Part shown: positions 1 through 5,892 of the stretch, piece by piece
How positions within the stretch are numbered: the stretch's first letter is position 1
How the letters are laid out: each line of letters starts with the position of its first letter
Assembly (NCBI GenBank): GCA_003242115.1
Contig: QBMP01000012.1
Location: 1 to 10,905, forward strand
DNA from: Phormidesmis priestleyi
GTDB lineage: Bacteria; Cyanobacteriota; Cyanobacteriia; Phormidesmidales; Phormidesmidaceae
Length of the DNA: 10,905 nt
Direction: 5' to 3'
Notes under the pieces: model-generated
Told to the model about the DNA's origin: nothing
The model's database searches: none
What the model saw: only the letters and a program-made list of their open reading frames with translations
Translations under genes and position numbers: made by a program

Positions 1-1091
1 GCATGAAGGCGCAGGTAGTCGTCGGGATCTTTGCCGTCAGGAATTGTCAAGATGCGCAGTTGGACATCGCCGCGATAGGCCATATCGGAAACTTCTCCAA
101 TGCCGCGTTCGGCGGCTTTGATGCCAGCGGCATCGGCATCAAAGTTGAAAATGATCTGCTTAGATTCGGTGTAGCGCAAGAGCTGTTTGACTTGGCTAGC
201 GTTAAGGGCGGTGCCTAGGGCTGCAACGGCGCAGGTGATTCCGGCTGCGTGCAGAGCAATCACATCGAAATAGCCTTCGACGACGATGGCGCGATCTTGC
301 TGAGCGATCGCCGCCTTTGCTTTATCCAGTCCGTACAAAGTTTTGCCCTTATCAAACAGCTCAGTTTCAGGTGAATTGAGGTATTTGGGCTGAGTATCTG
401 CATCTAGTGCCCGGCCACCAAAGCCGATCAGCCGGTTTTGGGCATCGTGGATAGGGATCATCAGGCGATCGCGAAATCGGTCGTAATAACCGCTGCCTTC
501 TTTACGCGGTACAATCAAACCCGCTTGCTCTACCAGATGAACGGGATAGTGCTTCTGCTCCACCAGATAGCCGTAAAGCGTTTGCCAGCCCGGTGGGGCG
601 TAGCCCAGCAGGAAGTGCTTGATGGTTTCATCAGACAGCTCTCGCTGTGCGCGTAAGTACCTCAGTGCCCGCTGACCATCGCTTTGATACAGCGCATGTT
701 CATAAAATTTGGCTGCGATCGCAACGATTTCGTAGAGCTGCTCACGCAGCGTTAGCTTTCGCTGAAGCTCCTGTTGCTGCGCGGGTTCGCTGGTTTTGAC
801 GGGCACCTGATAGCGTCGGGCCAAATCGAGCACAACATCGGCAAAAGAGCGCTGATTTAGCTCCATTAAAAATTTAAAGGCGTTGCCCCCGGCTCCACAG
901 CTGAAACAGTAATAAAACTGCTTAGTAGGGCTAACGCTAAAGCTAGGGGACTTATCATCGTGAAAAGGGCACAGGCCCACGAAATCTTTGCCCTGCTTTT
1001 TGAGTACGACCTGTTCAGAGATAATATCGACAATATCAGCCCGCTGACGAACGTCATCAATCGTGTCGGGATGAATGCGGGGGCTGCTCAT
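1..1091 (-). CDS. dnaG: DNA primase DnaG (C-terminus beyond window)
   Basis: DnaG makes the RNA primers for lagging-strand synthesis and works with the replicative helicase. The visible 363 codons contain the N-terminal CHC2 zinc-binding domain with ligands C41, H44, C62 and C65 (CPFH then CFSC). The catalytic core follows, and then a TOPRIM domain with the acidic EGYFD motif (E272, D276) and the metal-binding DAD (D318, D320). The C-terminal helicase-interaction domain lies off the left edge; the family usually runs to about 600-700 residues, so roughly half is seen. The start is the ATG at 1091, giving MSSPRIHPDTIDDVRQRADI, which matches the usual DnaG N-terminus. No clear Shine-Dalgarno sequence precedes it. 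A TACAAT at 1185-1180 could be a -10 box, without a convincing -35. Three HIP1 octamers lie inside. The identification is firm. Confidence 0.97.
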   Translation of the reverse strand, partial: MSSPRIHPDTIDDVRQRADIVDIISEQVVLKKQGKDFVGLCPFHDDKSPSFSVSPTKQFYYCFSCGAGGNAFKFLMELNQRSFADVVLDLARRYQVPVKTSEPAQQQELQRKLTLREQLYEIVAIAAKFYEHALYQSDGQRALRYLRAQRELSDETIKHFLLGYAPPGWQTLYGYLVEQKHYPVHLVEQAGLIVPRKEGSGYYDRFRDRLMIPIHDAQNRLIGFGGRALDADTQPKYLNSPETELFDKGKTLYGLDKAKAAIAQQDRAIVVEGYFDVIALHAAGITCAVAALGTALNASQVKQLLRYTESKQIIFNFDADAAGIKAAERGIGEVSDMAYRGDVQLRILTIPDGKDPDDYLRLH

Positions 1092-1240
1092 AAAGCAAAG
1101 GTTGAGCGGGAGTTAAGCGAATTTTCAGACAGCTAGTAGCCGATTCCAGTAGCAGATGTTAGCTAGCCGGTATCAAATAATTGTAGAGCGTATTGATAGT
1201 TTTGCCGGATAAATCTAATTAAATGAATGCCCTATATCTG

Positions 1241-1277
1241 GCGTAGCTTAGTGAGCCAACGCTTACTAAAACGCTAC
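1241..1277. other. Strong stem-loop between ccmP and dnaG
   Basis: TTAGTGAGC (1248-1256) pairs with GCTTACTAA (1261-1269) around the four-base loop CAAC, with one G-T wobble. The stem is extended by GTAGC (1243-1247) with GCTAC (1273-1277), or alternatively by GCGT (1241-1244) with ACGC (1271-1274). There is no T-run on either side, so this is not a classical intrinsic terminator. It lies about 95 nt past the ccmP stop on the minus-strand transcript, where it could end, stabilise or process the ccmP mRNA. The pairing is read directly; the role is inferred. Confidence 0.55.
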
Positions 1278-1284
1278 ATCTGCA

Positions 1285-1354
1285 TTTATTTGATTCAATT
1301 TATCTGATTCAATTTGTCTGGCTCTATTTATCTGGCTCTATTTATCTGGCTCTA
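1285..1354. repeat. 14-bp tandem repeat, five copies
   Basis: Five head-to-tail 14-bp units start at 1285, 1299, 1313, 1327 and 1341. The last two are identical (TTTATCTGGCTCTA). The third differs from them by one base, and the first two carry GATTCAA instead of GGCTCTA at the 3' half. The tract ends 16 bp before the ccmP stop codon, so it falls in that gene's 3' untranslated region. The gradient of divergence suggests stepwise duplication. Confidence 0.9.
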
Positions 1355-1370
1355 ACTATAAAATTTGATC

Positions 1371-2009
1371 CTATTCATCTGAATCGCTATCATCGTCTAT
1401 CCGACCGGGCAGCGAGAGCATCGTTTCTTCGACGGCGCGCGCTGCTGCTAAAATATCGCGCTCCGCTCCGCCTAAATAGAGTCGCCCAAAGCTGCCAATG
1501 GCCGAAATTTGCAGAATATTAATAAAGGCGGACTTTTCAGCTTCATTGGCGGCATAAGCGGCATAAGCAGCAGGCTGACACTCCATTACATACAGCGTTT
1601 GGCCCGCTAAAATCATCTGGCCTCGGCGGGTGCGGTTAATCAGCTGCACATGGTGCGGATCGAGGTTGCGAATCACCTGACTAGACATCAGTTCGGGTTT
1701 GAGCGAATCGCTCCGGCGCATGCCCAAATAGTCCAAAATGGCGCGGCCTGCGGCCTTGACCTCGCCCTGGCTACCGTGAATTTCGAGCACGCCGTATAGC
1801 CGTTCTACAACCTGTACACCGGGGCGGACAACGGCTGACTTAATTGCCACGTCAGTGATGCGATTGATCTCAATGCCAGGAGAGACTTCGATCCAAAGTG
1901 AAGCATCGCCGGGAAGCGGCAAAAAGCCAATAGAGACAGTGCCAATGTAAGCCGCGTGCTGAGCCTGAAGGTTATCAAGATATACGTAGCTGCGAAGTTC
2001 TACACCCAA
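1371..2009 (-). CDS. ccmP: Carboxysome shell protein CcmP (tandem BMC-domain, gated pore)
   Basis: CcmP is a minor shell protein of the beta-carboxysome. It is a tandem BMC-domain trimer (pseudohexamer) whose trimers stack face to face, and its large central pore can open or close, probably admitting larger metabolites such as RuBP. The 212 residues agree closely in length and sequence with Synechococcus elongatus CcmP as I recall it. The first BMC domain covers about residues 1-100 and the second about 105-205. The paired pore-gating residues fall at E69 and R70 (VVERLYG). The tail is unusually acidic (DDDSDSDE). The start is TTG at 2009: it gives [10 protein letters not shown], the expected N-terminus, and no nearby ATG would preserve it. 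No Shine-Dalgarno is visible. The gene stands apart from any ccmKLMN cluster in this window, as is usual for ccmP satellite loci. Confidence 0.95.
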   Translation of the reverse strand: MGVELRSYVYLDNLQAQHAAYIGTVSIGFLPLPGDASLWIEVSPGIEINRITDVAIKSAVVRPGVQVVERLYGVLEIHGSQGEVKAAGRAILDYLGMRRSDSLKPELMSSQVIRNLDPHHVQLINRTRRGQMILAGQTLYVMECQPAAYAAYAANEAEKSAFINILQISAIGSFGRLYLGGAERDILAAARAVEETMLSLPGRIDDDSDSDE

Positions 2010-2138
2010 GAGTTATGCCGAAAAAGTGAATAAGCTTAACCAAAGCCTTTGCCGTCAATGCTGATCTTACCGCGACGCGCGATCTATTGGCTCAGCATCG
2101 AAATTAGCTCAGCCTTAAGAGGTCTTGCTCAGCTGGTT

Positions 2139-2669
2139 TCAATCGAGCGCTGCTAAAACCGCTGCCAAACCTCGCTGGTAGAAAATACCGCTGGCAATGT
2201 ACCAAGGCCATTGATGATATTCGGCCAAGAGCCAGCCAGAGATCAGCGCGTGACTCACTAGGGTTAATCCGCTCCAAATCAGCGGGAAGTGCGAACTTTC
2301 TAAGCTTTCTAAGGGTGGGAAAATATAGTTGGAAAGCGCGATTAAAGTTACAGGTAAGAGGGCTAAAATACCGGCAAATCCCCAGACTAAGCTCGCGGCT
2401 GTATTAGCTTGATAGGCAGTCCGCCAACGGTGCCCATTCCAGCTCCAGGCCATCGGCTGTCGGCTATCGGCTAGCTGCACTGACTGAGTTTGCAGATTGG
2501 CGGTAAAAAAATGGCGGCAAAAATCGCAGGCAAAGACATCCATCAGCGCGATCGCACTCAGTTCCCCGTAGCCACAGGCCGGACAGCGGTAAATTTGCTC
2601 GTAGCTTAACGCTTGGCTCTGTGGCTTGTGAGTCTGTGGATTATGACTCTGTAGATCTGGCTCACCCAT
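2139..2669 (-). CDS. Zinc-ribbon membrane protein of unknown function
   Basis: I do not recognise a named family. The 176-residue protein starts with a polar, repetitive stretch (about residues 7-20). It then has a four-cysteine zinc-ribbon-like module (C29-x2-C32 and C48-x2-C51), a short soluble segment rich in Trp, and two hydrophobic segments at about 92-114 and 129-150, so it is probably an integral membrane protein with a cytosolic zinc knuckle. The ATG at 2669 is the only start that keeps the N-terminal repeats. A start nearer the cysteines is possible because the repeat segment is unlikely to be conserved. Gaps of 168 nt upstream and 129 nt downstream suggest it may have its own promoter. 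A HIP1 site lies within. The coding call is good; the function is open. Confidence 0.8.
   Translation of the reverse strand: MGEPDLQSHNPQTHKPQSQALSYEQIYRCPACGYGELSAIALMDVFACDFCRHFFTANLQTQSVQLADSRQPMAWSWNGHRWRTAYQANTAASLVWGFAGILALLPVTLIALSNYIFPPLESLESSHFPLIWSGLTLVSHALISGWLLAEYHQWPWYIASGIFYQRGLAAVLAALD
2610..2651 (-). repeat. 15-bp in-frame tandem repeat in zinc-ribbon gene
   Basis: Two 15-bp units plus a partial third encode QSHNP, QTHKP and QSQA at residues 7-20 of the zinc-ribbon membrane protein. The units begin with CAGAGT, CAGACT and CAGAGC on the minus strand and share the CCA end. The repeat adds a polar, low-complexity N-terminal extension ahead of the conserved cysteine module. Confidence 0.7.
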
Positions 2670-2741
2670 AAAAATCGGTTTTAGATTCTGTGTAAATCCT
2701 AGCCTAATTCTTTATAGATCAAGTCGTTGCTAGCCTTGATT

Positions 2742-2779
2742 GCCTGCACAAGCAGCTGATTTTACAGCTTGCTTCAGGC
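2742..2779. other. Imperfect 14-bp stem-loop upstream of zinc-ribbon gene
   Basis: Three paired blocks stack in order: GCCTG (2742-2746) with CAGGC (2775-2779), AAGCA (2750-2754) with TGCTT (2770-2774), and GCTG (2755-2758) with CAGC (2765-2768). The loop is six bases (ATTTTA), and there are bulges CAC at 2747-2749 and T at 2769. It sits 59 nt beyond the stop of the 87-residue gene and 72 nt before the start of the zinc-ribbon gene. No T-tract follows. It could be a weak terminator, a leader structure or a processing site. Confidence 0.5.
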
Positions 2780-2837
2780 TGCAACTGCTTCAATTTTATA
2801 GAAAATAGTCTGAGAAAAATGTGTTTGAAACAGCAGT

Positions 2838-3101
2838 TTATGGCGCTAGCGGGGCTTCTGCTTGTTGTGCTAAATGCTTTTGCTCAGTAGCTTGAAGCTT
2901 AATTAACAGCGCATCGGCTTCGGCCTGCAAGTGCAGTAGCTCGACTTGGTGATCTGGCTGGTAAGGATAGTTCTTCAGCTCAATCCAGCAGACTTTGGCA
3001 CCTTTACCCGTTGGCTCTTTGCGGTTGCTATTAGCGATCGCCGCAGCCGTAGAGACAGAAGACGGGCGCACCGGCGTAGATAAAGGCATTGAATTACTCA
3101 C
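2838..3101 (-). CDS. Small conserved-looking protein of unknown function (87 aa)
   Basis: This is a short soluble protein with no signal peptide or membrane segment. The first third is a Ser/Ala/Pro-rich, probably disordered tail. The middle contains a compact block (KVCWIELKNYPYQPDHQVE, about residues 36-54) that looks like the conserved core. A leucine- and glutamine-rich helix, possibly a coiled coil, follows at about 55-80. I believe related small proteins occur in other cyanobacteria, but I cannot name the family. The start is uncertain: GTG at 3101 gives 87 residues and ATG at 3089 gives 83. Neither has a good Shine-Dalgarno. A HIP1 site (3034-3041) falls in the low-complexity part. Confidence 0.75.
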   Translation of the reverse strand: MSNSMPLSTPVRPSSVSTAAAIANSNRKEPTGKGAKVCWIELKNYPYQPDHQVELLHLQAEADALLIKLQATEQKHLAQQAEAPLAP

Positions 3102-3423
3102 AAACTTACTAACAACACAAAAATCAAAGTGATATCAAACTGAAATCAGAAAATGGACTAACGCTAGATCAGGATACTTAGGAAATACTGGCATTTGCTC
3201 TGATAGTGACTTATTTAGTAACTTATACCTATCTAAAATCCATGGCATTGTACCTTGGATAACCGTACGAAGAAACTTGATGTTAGCGGATGGGTGGGTT
3301 TTCTTCGCTGGCTATTTGTGGCAATTTGGCAAGTGGAAATTTGCTAAATTGCGGATGATAAAGCAGTCTGAAGGGGGTAAAGGCTTATCCGCCGCTGTGT
3401 TTCTGCCGCTGTGTTGAAGAGCT
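3102..3423. other. Intergenic region with hairpin and a 14-bp duplication
   Basis: This is 322 nt between two minus-strand genes. It contains a strong hairpin (3321-3352), an 11-bp direct repeat GCCGCTGTGTT at 3391-3401 and 3405-3415 (14-bp period), and a 45-codon open frame on the plus strand at 3280-3417 that I do not call as a gene. The part next to 3101 is AT-rich and should hold the promoter of the 87-residue gene, but no box pair is convincing. No tRNA or other RNA gene was recognised. Confidence 0.6.
3321..3352. other. 12-bp stem-loop downstream of coiled-coil gene
   Basis: GCAATTT (3321-3327) pairs perfectly with AAATTGC (3346-3352). G3328 faces T3345, which is a wobble pair only in plus-strand RNA. 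GCAA (3329-3332) pairs with TTGC (3341-3344) around the loop GTGGAAAT. It lies 71 nt past the coiled-coil gene's stop. No T-run flanks it, so a standard intrinsic terminator is unlikely. The wobble means the fold is slightly better in plus-strand RNA than in minus-strand RNA. Confidence 0.55.
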
Positions 3424-3897
3424 TCACGAACCAATTTGAGACTGCGGATGATATTGCAAGCGCTCTTTAGCCAGTAGATCCACGGCATCGCCGAGGGCAG
3501 CGGTCAGACTTTCGCGGGTTTGCTTGTGATCATTTTGTTCAGCTTCAAGCTGAGCCTTAAGCTCCTGGCTCTGTCTGCTTGCACTCATCAGTTGAGCCTG
3601 TAGCTGTGCCACTGAATTGGGGTTCAAAGGCGAGATTTGAAGCGCATTAATTTCGGCATTTAGCTGGTTTGAGGGGGCTGCTGACGGCATCTGAGAGTCG
3701 GCTAGCGTCTGCTGCAACTGCTCAATTTTTTGGCTGTAGCTGGCATTGTCGCGGCGACGCTGCTGAGCTTCGGCTTCGTACATTTGGCGTAAGTTATCGG
3801 CGCTGGCATAAGCCTGATCGCGCGATCGCTGCAATTCACTCACCTGTCGCTGAAGCGATCGCACTTCCGCTACCCACTGAGTTACATCTTGAGACAT
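3424..3897 (-). CDS. Coiled-coil protein of unknown function
   Basis: This is a 157-residue soluble protein dominated by heptad-like helices. The first coiled coil covers about residues 8-68 (AEVRSLQRQVSELQRSRD onward). A Pro/Asn/Ser-rich break at about 69-93 is followed by a second coil at about 94-145. The opening MSQDVTQW and the QAYASADNLRQMYEAEAQQRR block resemble a cyanobacterial family of unknown function that I recall only in outline. The ATG at 3897 is chosen over the in-frame TTG at 3903 because AGAGGG lies about 9 nt upstream of the ATG and would be too close to the TTG. The gene follows the site-2 protease by 58 nt on the same strand, so co-transcription is likely. Two HIP1 sites lie 33 bp apart near its 5' end. 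Confidence 0.85.
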   Translation of the reverse strand: MSQDVTQWVAEVRSLQRQVSELQRSRDQAYASADNLRQMYEAEAQQRRRDNASYSQKIEQLQQTLADSQMPSAAPSNQLNAEINALQISPLNPNSVAQLQAQLMSASRQSQELKAQLEAEQNDHKQTRESLTAALGDAVDLLAKERLQYHPQSQIGS

Positions 3898-3955
3898 GAC
3901 CAATTTCCCTCTAAAACAAGCCGCTAACTCACGCTATCTAGCTATTGGATCTCTG

Positions 3956-5593
3956 CTACAGCAGTAGCTGTCGCATTGCCGCAGGCGCTGGCAGAATAAT
4001 CAATACCAACAGGGCCAAAGCCAATAAGCCCAAAAAATCTCTAGGCCCATTTAGCTCACTCACATCATTGAGGGCGGGTTCGGCTGCCGGAATAAACAGC
4101 AGCAAAATCGCCCACAGCAAAAACTCACTATAGATTAGAGCAATTACCCACATCATCAGCCGCGCCACCTGGCTCACAATCGCAGCGGTTCTTTGACCGT
4201 ACATTGCATGGACGATATGGCCCCCATCTAGCTGCCCCACTGGCATCAGATTCAGCGCTGTGACAATCAGCCCCAAACAGCCTGAAATCGCCACCGGATG
4301 CAGCTGTAAGGCGCTGTCTGCTTGGAGGCTTGCCCCTAGCGCTAGCTTAGCTATAAGTAGCACGATAATAGAGCGACTCGGATCGAGCGCTTCAAAGTTA
4401 AACAGCGGCGTCTGCTCGACTAAGGGCACTACGCTCGAATGAGCCAGCCCCCACAGTAAAAACGGTACACTCATCACCAAGCCTGATAACGGCCCTGATA
4501 AGCCGACATCAAAGAGGGCGCGGCGATTCGGCATCGGCGATCGCATCTGAATAAACGCCCCAAACGTCCCCAAAAAGAACGGCACCGGAATAAAGTAAGG
4601 CAGCGTTGCCTTGAGGTGGTGGTAGCGAGTCGCCAAATAGTGCCCTGTTTCATGGACGCCCAAAATCAGCATCAGCGATAGGCCATAAGCAAAGCCTTGA
4701 TTCAGCAGGGTAGGATCAGCTCGGAGCGCCTGCGGATCTTCAATCCCACTGATAAAAGCCACGCCTGCTAATGTCGTTGTGATCAAGGTGGTCACAGCCA
4801 GCACAATGGCGAGTCCTGGCCGCGTCAGGGGCGTTGTATTCAGCCGACGCAGATGCTGGGATCGGGCTTCGGCCAGTATTTGGGCAGGACTGTTAGATCG
4901 GCGATGCGTGGCTTCTGTCTTCGGCGAAACGGCTGCTTCTTCTAGCGATCGCTTCGCCTGTGGGTTCGGCACTAACGCAAAAAATGGCGTCCCGTTTAAG
5001 CCTTCTTGAAAAAGGACTAGGAAGCGATCGCCAAAACTGCTCTCCACATTTTTTTGAACAGCCTGATAAGCCTCCCCCGGCGAAGTCTTGAGCTTACCCT
5101 TGCAGATCATCGCCTGGGGCCGATACTCAATGTTTTGCAAATAGTAAATTGACCAAGGAAAGCAGCGCTGCAACAGCGTTTCTTCATCTCGCGTAATCGG
5201 TTTAGCCGGTGGCTGAACCGGCTTGCTCAGCGTCGCGTTCCCCGCTGCATCAGCCGTTTGACCGCTTTGATCGTCTCTTTGGGCATCCCTTTTGGCGTCT
5301 CTTTGGGCATCTCTTTGGGCTTTCCTGGCTTTAGAAGAAGCCGCTCCCATCAAAGTCATCCCGGCATACAGCAGCGGGCAAATGATCAGCAGCCCGTAGA
5401 TCAAACCAGCTGGCGGCGGCTCTTCTCCTTTGACTAGCATCCATGCAGTCAGCACCAGTACTGGCGTCATCATTACTAGCCACAGCAACCACACGGGGGT
5501 CGTAGTCACATGGGTAAAACTTCGACTAATCACCCAATAGGTCACCAGTCCTAGCAGCAGCGTCAATAATATAGTCAGTAATGCAGGAGGCAT
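3956..5593 (-). CDS. Site-2 protease family membrane metalloprotease (EGY-like)
   Basis: This is an intramembrane zinc protease that cuts substrates within the bilayer. The active site is HETGH (H314, E315, H318), with the third-ligand motif NLMPVGQLDGGH (N448, D456). The block GTFGAFIQMRSPMPNRRALFDVGLSGP is characteristic of the cyanobacterial/chloroplast EGY branch. Order from the N-terminus: two or three hydrophobic helices (about 3-80), a charged linker with AQRD repeats (92-107), a soluble domain (about 130-215) typical of the branch, and then the multi-helix catalytic membrane domain. The ATG at 5593 gives 545 residues. An in-frame GTG at 5647 would add 18 residues, but its only AGG is too close. 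Substrates are unknown; anti-sigma factors or thylakoid proteins are possibilities from the wider family. Three HIP1 sites lie inside. Confidence 0.93.
   Translation of the reverse strand: MPPALLTILLTLLLGLVTYWVISRSFTHVTTTPVWLLWLVMMTPVLVLTAWMLVKGEEPPPAGLIYGLLIICPLLYAGMTLMGAASSKARKAQRDAQRDAKRDAQRDDQSGQTADAAGNATLSKPVQPPAKPITRDEETLLQRCFPWSIYYLQNIEYRPQAMICKGKLKTSPGEAYQAVQKNVESSFGDRFLVLFQEGLNGTPFFALVPNPQAKRSLEEAAVSPKTEATHRRSNSPAQILAEARSQHLRRLNTTPLTRPGLAIVLAVTTLITTTLAGVAFISGIEDPQALRADPTLLNQGFAYGLSLMLILGVHETGHYLATRYHHLKATLPYFIPVPFFLGTFGAFIQMRSPMPNRRALFDVGLSGPLSGLVMSVPFLLWGLAHSSVVPLVEQTPLFNFEALDPSRSIIVLLIAKLALGASLQADSALQLHPVAISGCLGLIVTALNLMPVGQLDGGHIVHAMYGQRTAAIVSQVARLMMWVIALIYSEFLLWAILLLFIPAAEPALNDVSELNGPRDFLGLLALALLVLIILPAPAAMRQLLL
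5273..5320 (-). repeat. 12-bp in-frame tandem repeat in site-2 protease gene
   Basis: Four adjacent 12-bp units (boundaries at 5273, 5285, 5297 and 5309) encode AQRD, AQRD, AKRD, AQRD in reading order at residues 92-107. Units differ by one to three bases, mostly silent. They form a highly charged linker between the N-terminal membrane helices and the soluble domain. Confidence 0.85.
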
Positions 5594-5660
5594 GAACCGT
5601 TCGCCTATCTTTAAAACGGATAAAAGCAGCGGTTGAGGGATCACCACCGCCTAAGCTAAA

Positions 5661-5710
5661 TTGAGAGCAGTTGAGAGCAGTTGAGAGCAGTTGAGAATCT
5701 GTGAGAGCAA
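5661..5710. repeat. 10-bp tandem repeat, five in-register units
   Basis: TTGAGAGCAG occurs three times without change (5661, 5671, 5681). It is followed in the same register by TTGAGAATCT (5691) and GTGAGAGCAA (5701). The period is close to one helical turn, so all units would face the same side of the DNA. The tract sits 68 bp upstream of the preferred protease start. Confidence 0.9.
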
Positions 5711-5847
5711 TGCTGCCATCACAGGGCACATTTTTTTGCGTATGGCTGGCGCATTGGTTTATGTATTTGCCATTGTAAGCCAGTCATCCCAATCTTTTTG
5801 CTTTGCTTTGGGTTCGGCGCGCGATCAATGCGTTGACCCAGGCTCTT

Positions 5848-5876
5848 TTGCTTGCCTTTTACCTGCTCTTTATTAT
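5848..5876 (+). promoter_or_regulatory. Candidate promoter for the MBL-fold gene
   Basis: TATTAT at 5871-5876 matches five of six bases of the -10 consensus. TTGCTT at 5848-5853 is a weak -35 at exactly 17 bp spacing. Transcription would start about 10 nt before the ATG at 5893, leaving a very short leader, which fits the absence of a Shine-Dalgarno sequence. A better -35 (TTGACC, 5833-5838) lacks a partner -10. Confidence 0.3.
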
Positions 5877-5892
5877 TTACCTTTAGCTCGCT

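Larger units (their letters stand above)
5594..5892. other. Divergent intergenic region between site-2 protease and MBL-fold genes
   Basis: This is about 300 nt that must hold promoters for both divergent genes. It contains the 10-bp tandem repeat at 5661-5710 near the protease side and a pyrimidine-rich stretch on the MBL side with a plausible promoter (5848-5876). An open frame reading through 5691-5921 overlaps the MBL start and looks like a by-product. No RNA gene was recognised. Confidence 0.6.

Noticed and set aside
1285..1354. Possible CRISPR array
   Set aside because: The 14-bp units are directly adjacent with no spacers, and no cas genes are nearby.
3321..3352. Rho-independent terminator
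   Set aside because: The stem is strong, but no T-run follows on either strand, so it is listed as a structure only.
5811..5835. tRNA T-arm-like GGTTCGGC
   Set aside because: No matching acceptor, D-arm or anticodon stem can be found around it.
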